A stretch of 58,871 bases of DNA from JALEFZ01 sp039817415 (GTDB taxonomy: Bacteria; Bacteroidota; Bacteroidia; J057), in assembly GCA_039817415.1 (NCBI GenBank), contig JBCBVV010000041.1, forward strand, positions 1 to 58,871. The letters are read 5' to 3'. This document shows, piece by piece, positions 17,453-26,872 of the stretch. A program made the translations under genes and the position numbers. Under the pieces are notes generated by a model. It was not told the DNA's origin, made no database searches, and saw only the letters and a list, made by a program, of their open reading frames with translations. The stretch's first letter is position 1. Every line of letters begins with the position of its first letter.

Positions 17453-20047
17453 ATGAAACAAAGACTCCAACACCTTATTCCTTTATTCATTTATTTGTTG
17501 ATCAGCTTATGTCCACTTGACATGGACGCCATTGTTTATGTCAATAGAGTTAGGACAGGAAGTGGTAGTGACTGTGCTTACAGAATCGATCCCTTAATCA
17601 TCAATGGTGGAGTGGTTTGGGATACGATGTATCAAAATTCATACGGAGCCTGTGAAGGGCTAGACCCAGGCCCCCCTTTCATCCTTGAAGCAAGAGTAGA
17701 AGTAGTGGGTGGAGACCTTACGGTAACTTCAGGTGAGGTGATTGCCAATTGGCAAATTTATGTGGACAGCAGCCATACATTTACCCTTCAGGGGGCAGAT
17801 TTGTCTATCAAACCAGGAGCCAGGCTATTGGCTCAGGCGGATGGAATCATCGTAGCTAATGGAGCCACCATTGTCATTGATGATTTTGCTTCTATGTCGA
17901 TGAACTTTGGAGGGATAGGCGAATTCAGGAACTGTACCTTTCTCTCAGCAACCACAAATGTGATCAATGCCTTTGCACCAGGAAGCCTATTCGTAGACAA
18001 TTGTGATTTTTCTACCACAGGCGCCAGTGCATCTGGTGTAGCAACCATCAATTTTACGGGCAATTTGACTCCAGCTACTTTTCGATTGTTCAATAGCGAG
18101 TTTAATACCTCAGCTGCGGAGCAAAATTATGTTAACGTGGTAACTACATTAGACTGCCAAATTTCTGGAAATACCTTCAACACAACCACTGGCTATGGGG
18201 TAAGGTTAGGTACTGCCAGTAAACTGATATTCGAGAACAATACCTTCAATAGCATTCTATGTCCTGGGGGTACCGTAGCCAATGACTGTTATCCTGTTCT
18301 GTTCAACGATACAAGGTTTATCTCTATTCGCGGAAATACTGGAAGTGGTTCGACTTTTAACGGTATGCGGATGGCTTTTGCAGGTAGTGTACGGCCAGAT
18401 GGTAGTGGAAGGATCAAGTCCGAACCTGGCTTCCCCTTCGTTTCCCAAACGGCTTTCCTGATAAATTCTGGGGACTCCTTATTCATCGAACCGGGGACCG
18501 TTATCAAATCTAGTAACGGAGGAAGTATCATTTGTAATGGATACATGCACGCAAGAGAGGTAACCTTTACTTCTCAAAAGGATACCAGTGTGGATGGCAA
18601 CACCGTCCAAGAGTTTTCGCCTGCACCAGGTGATTGGCGTGGTATATCCATCATTGGTCCACAAGTAGCATCTGCTTCAGCCACCTTTGAAAAGTGCACC
18701 TTTAGATATGCTGGTAGCATTGATTATACCCTAAGACGTTCCTATTTGGCCAACCTTACAGTAGAAAGCTGTTTACTTGAATTAGGAGAAGGGGTAGGGA
18801 TCAACAACCTAGACCTCAATGCAAACGAACCGAATACCTTTACCGTCGTCCGCAACTCTACCATTCGATATTTTGAGACAGGAATAAGCGACAATACCTT
18901 CTATCCTGATTATCCTTTAGAACTATATAACAACAGGATTTATGGAAATGGAATCGGCTTGCTATTGGCAGGTCCTAATTCTCCTATTGTGGACGCAAAT
19001 TATATTTCAGGCAACCGTGATGATGGTATTCAGTTTACCGGAGGGGGTACGCCTCAAATGACAAACAACATCATAGCTGCAAATGGGGATCATGGACTAT
19101 GGATAAATACACCCCGCAAACAAGATTCTGTCTACATTCTGAATAATCACCTTGTTGGCAACCAAAGCAGTGGAATCTCCTTGAACAATACTATGCGAGA
19201 TACGCTCATCTTCATGAATAACCTCTTTGCCTACAACCAAGAATACGGCTTACATGAAGTCATTACTTTTACCAATGAGCCTATTTTCCAAAACAACAAC
19301 TTTTGGGGACAGGGTCTGAGCGATGTCTTGTTTAATAACAGTCTTCCAGAGGATGTAGCGACCGTAAACACCCGAGCTGTCTCAGATATGAATGTGGATG
19401 AAGATCCTTTGTTTGTCAGAGTAGATAGTGGGATCGTGGATTCAATTTGGGTTGACAGTACGAATTACAGGACAGAAGTCTTTGTTCGAAATGGTGGATT
19501 AAGTCCAAGTACTTTGAATGAGTGTCTCTTTTTTGACCTGAATGATTCTACCGTATTCTTCGTTCAGGAAAATCTAGCCAATTCCCTCATACTATCCGAT
19601 ACAGCTGGAAGTATAGGCATAGGGGATACGTTCTACATCTGGAACCTCGAAGTCCTTGATCCCAACAACGCTCCTTTGGCCAATTTGGGGCAAAATACCT
19701 CTAGGTTAACAGCTTTGGACTATTTAGGCAATACACGTATCCAAGCAGATACTGTTGATATTGGGGCACTTGAAAGCGGTAAACGTAAGACAACCCATCA
19801 AGAGCAAATCGTAGACCTCATTTGGAAAGCCTTTCCTAATCCAACAACAGATATACTAAGGCTGGAGGCTAATTTCCCTGTAAAAGCAGATGCTCGCCTA
19901 AGCTTGTATAACATGAATGGCAAATTGATACAGGTAGACAACTGGCAGGAATCCATCGACTTAACAAAATTACCAAAAGGCCTATACATTCTTCTCTTAG
20001 AGAATGGCGCCTTCAAGTCATCAAAAATGATTCATGTCACACATTAA
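17453..20047 (+). CDS. T9SS-secreted right-handed beta-helix protein
   Basis: An 864-residue exported protein: signal peptide (MKQRLQHLIPLFIYLLISLCPLDMDA), then a long region of short repeated strands with N-ladder patterns (NNRIYGNGIGLLLAGPNSPIV, ISGNRDDGIQFTGGG, NNIIAANGDHGLWI, NNHLVGNQSSGISLN), typical of parallel beta-helices of the pectate-lyase/NosD shape. The last ~75 residues are a T9SS type A sorting domain (FPNPTTDILRLEANF ... LTKLPKGLYILLLENG). It is therefore likely carried across the outer membrane and anchored or released. No clear catalytic triad or calcium-binding aspartates stand out, so binding or lyase activity remains open. It is transcribed alone. Confidence 0.85.
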   Translation: MKQRLQHLIPLFIYLLISLCPLDMDAIVYVNRVRTGSGSDCAYRIDPLIINGGVVWDTMYQNSYGACEGLDPGPPFILEARVEVVGGDLTVTSGEVIANWQIYVDSSHTFTLQGADLSIKPGARLLAQADGIIVANGATIVIDDFASMSMNFGGIGEFRNCTFLSATTNVINAFAPGSLFVDNCDFSTTGASASGVATINFTGNLTPATFRLFNSEFNTSAAEQNYVNVVTTLDCQISGNTFNTTTGYGVRLGTASKLIFENNTFNSILCPGGTVANDCYPVLFNDTRFISIRGNTGSGSTFNGMRMAFAGSVRPDGSGRIKSEPGFPFVSQTAFLINSGDSLFIEPGTVIKSSNGGSIICNGYMHAREVTFTSQKDTSVDGNTVQEFSPAPGDWRGISIIGPQVASASATFEKCTFRYAGSIDYTLRRSYLANLTVESCLLELGEGVGINNLDLNANEPNTFTVVRNSTIRYFETGISDNTFYPDYPLELYNNRIYGNGIGLLLAGPNSPIVDANYISGNRDDGIQFTGGGTPQMTNNIIAANGDHGLWINTPRKQDSVYILNNHLVGNQSSGISLNNTMRDTLIFMNNLFAYNQEYGLHEVITFTNEPIFQNNNFWGQGLSDVLFNNSLPEDVATVNTRAVSDMNVDEDPLFVRVDSGIVDSIWVDSTNYRTEVFVRNGGLSPSTLNECLFFDLNDSTVFFVQENLANSLILSDTAGSIGIGDTFYIWNLEVLDPNNAPLANLGQNTSRLTALDYLGNTRIQADTVDIGALESGKRKTTHQEQIVDLIWKAFPNPTTDILRLEANFPVKADARLSLYNMNGKLIQVDNWQESIDLTKLPKGLYILLLENGAFKSSKMIHVTH

Positions 20048-20063
20048 TTCGGCTTGAATGACT

Positions 20064-20099
20064 AATAGCCGCTATGGGAATCATCCTATGGCGGCTATT
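20064..20099. terminator. Hairpin between convergent genes
   Basis: AATAGCCGC and GCGGCTATT enclose a second inner stem (TATGG/CCTA). It lies just after the beta-helix gene stop and overlaps the end of the acetyltransferase gene by five bases. No strong T tract follows on either strand, so it is a probable but weak bidirectional terminator. Confidence 0.45.
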
Positions 20100-20556
20100 C
20101 CTTTACAAGCTCCCAGTACATATATCGATGCTTGATTCCTACCTCCTCAAATTCCTCCCCATACACGACAAAACCTTGTCGCTTATAAAAGTTAATGGCG
20201 TTTTCCCGCGCATGGCATTTGATCCAGCTGATTCCCTTCTGAGCAGCAAACTCTTTGATCGAGTTTACCAAGCTTTTTCCAATCCCATTCCCTTGCCAAC
20301 TATCATCGACTGCCATTTGCATCAGTTGAACCCTTGTTTTTTCCTCATTCAAGGGAGCAAGTAGCACGCACCCAATAACACGCCCCTCATCTATCGCCAA
20401 GAAATGCCAAGCCATAGGATCTTTCATTTCCCAACCATAATCGGGCAAATTATACGGCCTGAGCAAGACCCTGTTTCTTAGCTCCCTTTCCTCCTGGTAA
20501 AGAGGATGCTGCATGTCGATTTGCTGGATGAGAATGGAGTTCATAGACAGGCTCAT
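20095..20556 (-). CDS. GNAT-family N-acetyltransferase
   Basis: A 153-residue cytoplasmic acetyltransferase. The acetyl-CoA-binding motif A is clear (VQLMQMAVDDSWQGNGIGKSL, the Q-G-N-G-I-G pyrophosphate loop), as is the motif B region (CHARENAINFYKRQGFVVYGEEF). The N-terminus (LYQEERELRNRVLLRPYNLP) resembles the group with ElaA-like or YitI-like members. Substrate is not predictable. An internal ATG four codons in (MNSIL) is an alternative start. It lies directly downstream, in its own direction, of the tRNA-Pro gene. Confidence 0.85.
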   Translation of the reverse strand: MSLSMNSILIQQIDMQHPLYQEERELRNRVLLRPYNLPDYGWEMKDPMAWHFLAIDEGRVIGCVLLAPLNEEKTRVQLMQMAVDDSWQGNGIGKSLVNSIKEFAAQKGISWIKCHARENAINFYKRQGFVVYGEEFEEVGIKHRYMYWELVKE

Positions 20557-20612
20557 TGGGTCAAAAATAAAATAAGCAGCTTACAGGCTGACCTGAAGCT
20601 GCTTTCAATATG

Positions 20613-20687
20613 TCGGGATACCGCGATTCGAACGCGGGACCTCACGCCCCCCAGACGTGCACTCTAACCGGACTGAGCTATATCCCG
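20613..20687 (-). tRNA. tRNA-Pro (anticodon GGG)
   Basis: The minus strand folds as a complete cloverleaf of 75 bases: acceptor CGGGATA/TATCCCG with discriminator A, D arm GCTC/GAGT, anticodon arm CACGT/GCGTG with loop CTGGGGG (anticodon GGG at 20650-20652), variable AGGTC, and T arm CCGCG-TTCGAAT-CGCGG. The 3' CCA is not encoded. GGG reads proline CCC and CCU codons. Confidence 0.95.
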
Positions 20688-20719
20688 TTTTCCCCCAATA
20701 ATATTGGGGATGCAAATAT

Positions 20720-21055
20720 CTACAAAGATTCTTTTAATTCCAATAGAAAGGTACGCAGTTTCAAAAGGGTCTCTCTGACCTTTACTTCCTTTTCCAAGGC
20801 CTCTTGTTCCTGCTTCAAACGCTCCTTTGCTCCTTTGATGGTGAACTTTTTCACTTTCAGCAAATAATGGATTTTGCGGAGCATATCAATGTCTCTTTGG
20901 GTGTAGACACGATTGCCTTTCCTATTCTTTTTAGGATTGATCTCCCTGAATTCCGTTTCCCAAAAACGTATCAAAGAAGTCGATAAATCGAGTTCTTTGG
21001 CCACTTCTCCAATGGTAAAATACTGTTTTTGAATATGTTCTTCGAGCTGCTGCAC
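20720..21055 (-). CDS. MerR-family transcriptional regulator
   Basis: A 111-residue DNA-binding protein. Residues ~12-80 form the MerR winged helix (YFTIGEVAKELDLSTSLIRF, WETEFREINPKKNRKGNRVY, RDIDMLRKIHYLLKVKKFTI), followed by a short coiled coil and no effector domain. Such short MerR proteins beside an M23 peptidase and alaS are widespread in Bacteroidota. The start is GTG at 21055; no in-frame ATG fits. Target and ligand are unknown; the adjacent peptidase gene is a candidate. Confidence 0.85.
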   Translation of the reverse strand: MQQLEEHIQKQYFTIGEVAKELDLSTSLIRFWETEFREINPKKNRKGNRVYTQRDIDMLRKIHYLLKVKKFTIKGAKERLKQEQEALEKEVKVRETLLKLRTFLLELKESL

Positions 21056-21382
21056 GTATGGAATTACGGGATGAACGTATAGAAAGTTAAGAAATTTAGG
21101 ATAAAAATACCCCTTTTGCCAAAAAAAGTAGGAAAATCGAAATCGGAATGATTAACGAGATCTAAATATTAATTCCTCCTTATTGTTATGGAATAGGATA
21201 ATTTACATTTCCATGTAAATACTACATATTTCGTACCAAAAAATAAAGACATATGTGCTTGATTGCCAAGCTCTATTTGTATAGAAAATTATCCACAAAC
21301 CTATTCCATAAAAAAATCCCGAACACCTATTGGTATCCGGGATGAGTAGATTGATGTATTTTTCCTTATAACAAGGTCTCGA
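21056..21382. other. Intergenic region between MerR and M23 genes
   Basis: AT-rich stretch with no open frame of note. It holds the terminator of the peptidase gene at its right end and must contain the MerR promoter, but no site stands out. Confidence 0.5.
21309..21346 (-). terminator. Rho-independent terminator after the M23 peptidase gene
   Basis: On the minus strand ATCCCGGATACC pairs (two mismatches) with GGTGTTCGGGAT, followed by a run of T, 37 bases after the peptidase stop. Confidence 0.75.
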
Positions 21383-22336
21383 TTAGTCCATTGACATGTT
21401 GTCAACCTTAGCCTCTTCACGAAGCTTGACATATTCTTCTGGTGTCAAATCACCGTAGAAGTAGTCAATTGGGTTGATACGCTTTTCGTCTTTGAAGATC
21501 TCGTAGTGAAGGTGAGGACCTTTAGACAGGCCTGTGTTTCCAGAGTATCCGATAATCTGGCCACGCTCTACTTTCTCTCCTTTTTTCACAATGATCTTAG
21601 AAAGGTGGGCATACTTGGTAACGTAGCCAAACTCACCATGCTTGATTTCTACTTGTTTACCGTAGCCTCCACGGCTGACTTTCGCAAGTTTGATTACACC
21701 ATCACCAGCAGCATGTACAGGCGTACCTGTGGTTGCTTGCATATCCAATCCCCAGTGCATCCTGCGGAAGTTCTTGATAGGGTGCATTCTCATCCCAAAA
21801 CCAGAAATTACACGACCTGGAACCGGCTTGATAGCTGGAATGTGCTTTAGCTCTTCAGTCTTGTTGCTTAGATCGCTAAGAAGAGAGATGTAGCTTTTAT
21901 TTTGAATAGAAACTTTGTTCTGTATTCTATCGAGGCGCTCTTCTGTTTCTCTAAGAGCTTGTGGCTCATTAGGATCAGCATAATCAGCCCCTCCAATACC
22001 GCCGTTCCAGATACCTTCATTGATCGCAGAGGTACCAAGAAGCGAACGATAAAAATCGTTGTCTTTTTTGTGTAGGGAATCTACGTTTCCTTCTAGTTGG
22101 GTGAGCATGTTGTTTTGCTCGATGAATTTTGACTCCAGATCGGAGATCAATGACTTCAGGTGGGCTTCTTTGGGGTTGTCATAGAAGAAAAACAGTGCAG
22201 AAATCATCAAGAAAGCCAGGACAAGAGAACCTCCTACATATTTCGATACATTAACAATTACTCTACGAGGGGTGTTCTCTTCAGGTTTGAAGCTGCAACT
22301 TTCCTCATCGTAATAGTATCGTATTCGCTTTGCCAT
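21383..22336 (-). CDS. M23-family metallopeptidase (LytM domain), membrane-anchored
   Basis: A 317-residue cell-wall-modifying protein. One transmembrane helix (residues ~30-52) anchors it, followed by a periplasmic coiled-coil segment and the LytM domain at residues ~175-290. Zinc ligands are intact: HWGLD (His and Asp) and the HLHYE motif, so it is likely an active endopeptidase or a close EnvC/NlpD-like activator. The VSGFGMRMHPIKNFRRMHWG entry is typical. It is divergent from alaS, with 188 bases between the two starts, and has its own terminator. Confidence 0.9.
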   Translation of the reverse strand: MAKRIRYYYDEESCSFKPEENTPRRVIVNVSKYVGGSLVLAFLMISALFFFYDNPKEAHLKSLISDLESKFIEQNNMLTQLEGNVDSLHKKDNDFYRSLLGTSAINEGIWNGGIGGADYADPNEPQALRETEERLDRIQNKVSIQNKSYISLLSDLSNKTEELKHIPAIKPVPGRVISGFGMRMHPIKNFRRMHWGLDMQATTGTPVHAAGDGVIKLAKVSRGGYGKQVEIKHGEFGYVTKYAHLSKIIVKKGEKVERGQIIGYSGNTGLSKGPHLHYEIFKDEKRINPIDYFYGDLTPEEYVKLREEAKVDNMSMD

Positions 22337-22524
22337 TGGACAGGGGTTAATGATTGATTAGTGGAATTGCAAAAAACAAGGGAAACAAAAATTAAAAGTT
22401 CTTTTAGATTTTAAGACTAATGAAAACCTGCTAATTTTGGTCAATCAAAATTAAAAAAATTCTGATTAAACAAAAGGACGCATTACGGTATCCTTCGAAT
22501 AATGTTACAAAGCAGGGGAAAAAT

Positions 22525-25155
22525 ATGAAAACGGGAACGGAAATCCGAAACACCTTTCTGGAATTCTTTAAACAAAAGTCGCACCAAATTGTGGATTCAG
22601 CCCCAATTGTGGTTAAAAATGACCCTACACTGATGTTCACAAACGCCGGAATGAACCAGTTTAAGGACCTTTTTCTAGGTCTAAAAAATCCAGAGGTTCG
22701 GAGAATAGCTGATACCCAGAAATGCCTAAGGGCTTCAGGCAAGCACAATGACCTAGATGATGTAGGCCATGACACCTACCACCATACCATGTTTGAAATG
22801 CTTGGTAACTGGTCATTTGGAGATTACTACAAGAAAGAATCGATAGAATGGGCCTGGGAATTACTTACTGAAGTTTACCAGCTAGATAAGGACAGACTCT
22901 ATGTAACTGTCTTCGGTGGAGATAAGGAAGATGGACTCGAAGAGGATACAGAGGCAGTTGAAGAGTGGAAAAAGTGGATCGATGAAGACCGAATCCTAAG
23001 AGCGGGTAAAAAAGATAACTTCTGGGAAATGGGCGATGTAGGCCCTTCTGGCCCCTGCTCAGAAATACATATAGACTTGCGCTCCAACAAAGAGCGCAAA
23101 AAGAAAGACGGTAAAAAACTGGTCAATGAAGACCATCCCGAGGTAGTAGAGATCTGGAACCTGGTATTTATTCAGTTTAATAGAAAAGCTGATGGATCGC
23201 TGGAGGAACTCCCAGACAAGCATATTGATACAGGAATGGGATTCGAGCGTCTGGCCATGGCACTTCAAGACAAGAAGTCCACTTATGACACAGATATTTT
23301 CGATCTTACGAGGGAATTTCTTGAGACCAAGACTGATTATGTATATGCAAATGCGCCAGAAGAACAGCGTATTGCGATGCGTGTCATTGTGGATCACATC
23401 CGCGCTATTGTCTTCACCATCGCTGATGGGCAGCTTCCTTCCAATACAGGAGCAGGCTATGTCGTGCGTCGTATTCTGCGCCGTGCTTCTAGGTATGGCT
23501 TCTCCTATCTGGGCCTAAAAGCTCCCTTTATGTTCCAAATGGTAGAGCTACTTGCCGAACAATATGAGTCTGTCTTCCCTGAGGTTCGCCAGCAGAGAGA
23601 TCACCTGGAACGTATCATTAAGCAAGAGGAACAAAGCTTCCTTCGTACCCTTGAATCTGGAACTCAGCTGTTCGAGAAATATTTAGGTGAAAACAAGAAG
23701 AAGAAGGATAAGGTCATTGACGGAGCCTTTACCTTTAAGCTGTATGATACCTATGGCTTTCCTTTTGACTTGACTGAGCTAATGGCCAGAGAGCAAAAGT
23801 GGTCTATCGATAAAGCCGGTTTTGATCAACTCCTGCATGAGCAGAAGGAACGCTCTCGTGCAGCTACCTCTTTTGACACGGGTGATTGGGTAGTGGTAAA
23901 CCCTTCAGAAGACCTTCCTGAATTTATCGGATATGACACCCTTCATAATGAGACACGGATTCTGTCCTACAGAACGGTCAAAATGAAAAAGAAGGAGCTC
24001 TATCAGATCGTGTTGGAAGAAACGCCATTCTATGCCGAATCTGGTGGGCAGGTTGGAGACAAAGGAAGCATTTCTAAGGAGGGAGAGACAATAAGAGTCC
24101 TGGATACCAAGAAAGAGAATGAGCTGATTGTTCACCTGGTAGATAAACTCCCCAAAGAGGCTCAAGGGCTTTGGTCCACACAAGTTAATCCGAACACTCG
24201 TCAGCAAACATCATCCAACCACACGGCCACTCACTTGATGCATGCTGCCCTCCGAGAGGTATTAGGGACACACGTAGAACAGCGAGGTTCTTTGGTATCG
24301 GAAAAGGCTTTGCGCTTTGACTTCTCTCACTTCGAAAAGGTAACGGATGAGGAGCTTGAAAAGGTGGAGCAAATCGTCAATGCCAAAATCGCTACCAACA
24401 TTCCTTTGACAGAGCATCGCTCTATGCCCATTGATGATGCGAAGGAAATGGGTGCCATGGCCTTATTTGGAGAGAAATACGGCGAGAACGTTCGTGTGAT
24501 TGTCTTTGACCAAGACTTCTCTGTAGAGCTTTGTGGGGGGACCCACGTTCCCCAAACGAGTGATATTCGCCTGTTCAAGTTTGTATCCGAGAGTTCAGTT
24601 GCTGCGGGTATCAGACGTGTGGAAGCTTATACCGCTGAAAAGGCATTCTCTTACTTGAATGACAAGGCCCAAACCCTAGATCAGATTTCTTCCTTGATGA
24701 AGAATCCCAAGAACCTTGAAAAAGCTATTGCTGATCTTTCTGAAAAGAACAGAGAGCTAGAAAAGGAAATCGAGAAATTGTTGGGAGAAAAGGTTCAATT
24801 GATGAAAGATGAGCTGAAGTCCAAAGCAGAAAAGCTGGGAGATATAGAGGTCATTCGTGAGCGGGTGAATCTCCCCTCCGCAGATGCTTTGAAGCAATTG
24901 TCATTCGAACTGAAAAAGATCACCGACAATACCTTGATTGTCCTTGGTGCTGCGATCAATGATAAACCTTTGTTAAGTGTGATCATGTCTGATGACTTGG
25001 CGGAAGGGAAAAAATACAATGCAGGGCAAATGATTCGTGATCTGGCCAAGGAAATCAAAGGAGGCGGTGGTGGACAAGCCTTCTATGCGACGGCTGGTGG
25101 AAAGGATGTCAGTGGCCTTGACAATGCCCTGAAGAAGGTAGAAGAACTGATCTAA
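22525..25155 (+). CDS. alaS: Alanyl-tRNA synthetase
   Basis: Charges tRNA-Ala with alanine and edits mischarged serine and glycine. The full-length 876-residue protein shows the class II catalytic core (FTNAGMNQFKDLFLG; RIADTQKCLRASGKHNDL; MGDVGPSGPCSEIH), the tRNA-binding section, the editing site (SSNHTATHLMHAALREVLG with HxxxH, and CGGTHVPQTSDI), and the C-terminal DHHA1 domain (GGGGGQAFYATAGGK). All key residues are present. The start at 22525 matches the usual MKTGTEIRNTFLEFF. A terminator follows before the deaminase gene. Confidence 0.98.
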   Translation: MKTGTEIRNTFLEFFKQKSHQIVDSAPIVVKNDPTLMFTNAGMNQFKDLFLGLKNPEVRRIADTQKCLRASGKHNDLDDVGHDTYHHTMFEMLGNWSFGDYYKKESIEWAWELLTEVYQLDKDRLYVTVFGGDKEDGLEEDTEAVEEWKKWIDEDRILRAGKKDNFWEMGDVGPSGPCSEIHIDLRSNKERKKKDGKKLVNEDHPEVVEIWNLVFIQFNRKADGSLEELPDKHIDTGMGFERLAMALQDKKSTYDTDIFDLTREFLETKTDYVYANAPEEQRIAMRVIVDHIRAIVFTIADGQLPSNTGAGYVVRRILRRASRYGFSYLGLKAPFMFQMVELLAEQYESVFPEVRQQRDHLERIIKQEEQSFLRTLESGTQLFEKYLGENKKKKDKVIDGAFTFKLYDTYGFPFDLTELMAREQKWSIDKAGFDQLLHEQKERSRAATSFDTGDWVVVNPSEDLPEFIGYDTLHNETRILSYRTVKMKKKELYQIVLEETPFYAESGGQVGDKGSISKEGETIRVLDTKKENELIVHLVDKLPKEAQGLWSTQVNPNTRQQTSSNHTATHLMHAALREVLGTHVEQRGSLVSEKALRFDFSHFEKVTDEELEKVEQIVNAKIATNIPLTEHRSMPIDDAKEMGAMALFGEKYGENVRVIVFDQDFSVELCGGTHVPQTSDIRLFKFVSESSVAAGIRRVEAYTAEKAFSYLNDKAQTLDQISSLMKNPKNLEKAIADLSEKNRELEKEIEKLLGEKVQLMKDELKSKAEKLGDIEVIRERVNLPSADALKQLSFELKKITDNTLIVLGAAINDKPLLSVIMSDDLAEGKKYNAGQMIRDLAKEIKGGGGGQAFYATAGGKDVSGLDNALKKVEELI

Positions 25156-25188
25156 GCGATCCACAGGTTTAAATAATGTGAATAACTC

Positions 25189-25220
25189 ATAGGGAAACAC
25201 AGGTGTGTTTCCCTATTTTA
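25189..25220 (+). terminator. Terminator after alaS, abutting the next start codon
   Basis: ATAGGGAAACAC and GTGTTTCCCTAT form a perfect 12-base-pair stem with a 4-base loop, followed by TTTA. It ends only a few bases before the deaminase ATG (25225), so the same hairpin may also restrict ribosome access to that gene. Confidence 0.75.
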
Positions 25221-25224
25221 GTGT

Positions 25225-25662
25225 ATGGACAAATTTCTTCAAGCAGCCATCAATGAGGCCCAAAAAGGCCTGAAAGAAGGTGGAATACCCATCGGATCAG
25301 TCTTGGTTCATGATGGTCAGATCATTGGTAAGGGACACAACAGACGGGTACAGCACGGCTCTGCCATTCTACATGGAGAAATGGATGCCTTAGAAAATGC
25401 CGGTCGCCAGCCAGCAAGTGTCTATCGAAATTCGGTGATCTATACTACCCTTTCCCCTTGCTCCATGTGCTCAGGTGCGATTCTCTTATATGGCATTCCT
25501 AAAGTGGTCATTGGAGAAAACCAGACCTTTATGGGGGAGGAAAAACTGCTTCGTTCCAGAGGCGTGGAAGTAGTCGTGGCCAATGATCCGACCTGCATCC
25601 AGATGATGAAGGACTTCATTGAGGATAAGCCTAAACTATGGAATGAAGATATTGGAGAGTGA
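25225..25662 (+). CDS. Yeast-type cytosine deaminase (Fcy1-like)
   Basis: Predicted to convert cytosine to uracil for pyrimidine salvage. The zinc site is complete: His50 and catalytic Glu52 in LHGEMDALENAGR, Cys79 and Cys82 in TLSPCSMCSGAI. Beyond the general deaminase fold, the sequence follows the fungal cytosine deaminase closely as I recall it: GIPIG, GHNRR, SAILHGE, YGIPKVVIGEN, and the ending FIEDKPKLWNEDIGE, including the terminal Asp (142) that contacts cytosine in the yeast enzyme. The 145-residue length is close to the fungal 158. It differs from TadA and from the large bacterial CodA family. Substrate is an inference from these motifs. Confidence 0.85.
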   Translation: MDKFLQAAINEAQKGLKEGGIPIGSVLVHDGQIIGKGHNRRVQHGSAILHGEMDALENAGRQPASVYRNSVIYTTLSPCSMCSGAILLYGIPKVVIGENQTFMGEEKLLRSRGVEVVVANDPTCIQMMKDFIEDKPKLWNEDIGE

Positions 25663-25663
25663 G

Positions 25664-26785
25664 TCACTTACTATTCCCACCTAACAACATTTCCGTAATC
25701 GTCTTTCCTAAAAAGGGATTGATCTGGTTTCTTTTTCCTTTTTGCAAGGTAAAAACAGCCACTGAACTTCCCGTTTCAGGACAATAGATCACATCCGTCC
25801 CCCACCATCCCCCGTGATAATAAAGCCTATATTTTCCGAAATCGAGTAGCCTAACCCCCAAGCAGTAATTGGACTCCTCCTTGGGAAGAACATAGGAATG
25901 CATTTTTTCTAACAACTCTTGATCCTCTATAATTTTTCCTTCAAATAAGTATTGAAAGAAAAGAGCTGCATCTTTGACAGTTGAAGCCATTCCTCCACCA
26001 CCATATAAATCCCATGAGGGGTCAAGGTCGTAAGAGTCCCATCCATATTTATCCGCGTATTGATGGGCTAATGGGAGGGTATGGGAAGGGTATGTCTCCA
26101 AATCCTTAAACCAGGTATGATTCAGGCCTAAAGCTTCGAATTTATTCAAACTTCTTATGGTGCCGTAGAATGGCCTTTTGCTAAAACGCTCAAAAATCTC
26201 TGCCAACAGAAGGTAATTGATGTCCCCATACTTAAAGCTCTTTCCCGGCTCGTCGAGTGGGGGTCCAAGCTCTACACTCCTTTTGATCTGTTCTACCTGC
26301 TTCCATTTGTATTGAGGATGTTCATCTACCCATTTAAGGTAGTCTTCATCTACATAATCCCTTATTCCTGATGTATGCGAAAGCAAATGTTTGACCTGAA
26401 TCTTGTCTAGTTTATAGCCATTCCCTTTCAATAATCGAGTCGTAGGAAGACTCAGTAAATTCTCGATCGTTTGATCAAGCGTAAACTTTCCCTCTTCCAC
26501 AAATCGTAAGCTTGCTGCCGCCACATAGGGCTTGGTATTGCTGGCAATTAAGACAGGCTGGTCAACTAAGAGTTGGGCCTTTGTAACCGTATCAGAAACA
26601 CCAAAAGCTTTAGTCCATGAAAGGGAATCCTTTGGAGATTCCACATGTACCAATATCCCGATAGCCTCTTTGTTGGCTTGGTAAACAGAATCTAGCAGGC
26701 CATGAAGCCTTTCTTCTAGCTGTTGGGCAGGGCCTCTGCTGAAGCAGAAAAGCAAAAGGAGAGCCAGGCTGACATACTTTTTCAT
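25664..26785 (-). CDS. Secreted serine hydrolase, beta-lactamase/class C type
   Basis: A 373-residue exported enzyme (signal peptide MKKYVSLALLLLFCFSRGPAQ) of the beta-lactamase/D-alanyl-D-alanine-carboxypeptidase-like family. The nucleophile motif is SNTK (Ser82, Lys85), the second motif region is KYGDINYLLLAEIFER with Tyr, and the third is YHGGWWGTD (HxG). These support an active Ser-Lys-Tyr hydrolase; substrates in this family range from peptidoglycan peptides to esters. Its stop codon is one base from that of the convergent deaminase gene. Confidence 0.87.
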   Translation of the reverse strand: MKKYVSLALLLLFCFSRGPAQQLEERLHGLLDSVYQANKEAIGILVHVESPKDSLSWTKAFGVSDTVTKAQLLVDQPVLIASNTKPYVAAASLRFVEEGKFTLDQTIENLLSLPTTRLLKGNGYKLDKIQVKHLLSHTSGIRDYVDEDYLKWVDEHPQYKWKQVEQIKRSVELGPPLDEPGKSFKYGDINYLLLAEIFERFSKRPFYGTIRSLNKFEALGLNHTWFKDLETYPSHTLPLAHQYADKYGWDSYDLDPSWDLYGGGGMASTVKDAALFFQYLFEGKIIEDQELLEKMHSYVLPKEESNYCLGVRLLDFGKYRLYYHGGWWGTDVIYCPETGSSVAVFTLQKGKRNQINPFLGKTITEMLLGGNSK

Positions 26786-26818
26786 AGGTGGAGATAAAAA
26801 GGAAGCTGTATAAAAAAG

Positions 26819-26851
26819 AAAGATTCATCCCTAAAAAAGGGATGAATCTTT
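26819..26851 (-). terminator. Terminator after the molybdenum hydroxylase operon
   Basis: AAAGATTCATCCC and GGGATGAATCTTT form a perfect 13-base-pair stem with a 7-base loop; on the minus strand a TTTCTTTTTTATA tract follows. It lies 21 bases after the large-subunit stop. Confidence 0.88.
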
Positions 26852-26872
26852 ACACTCAATTATCAATAAACG

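Noticed and set aside
22433..22452. AATTTTG/CAAAATT inverted repeat upstream of alaS considered as an operator
   Set aside because: Only seven A/T-rich bases per arm in an AT-rich region; not distinguishable from chance.
22337..22524. T-box or other leader riboswitch upstream of alaS
   Set aside because: The gap is short and no specifier loop, T-box sequence or strong hairpin is visible.
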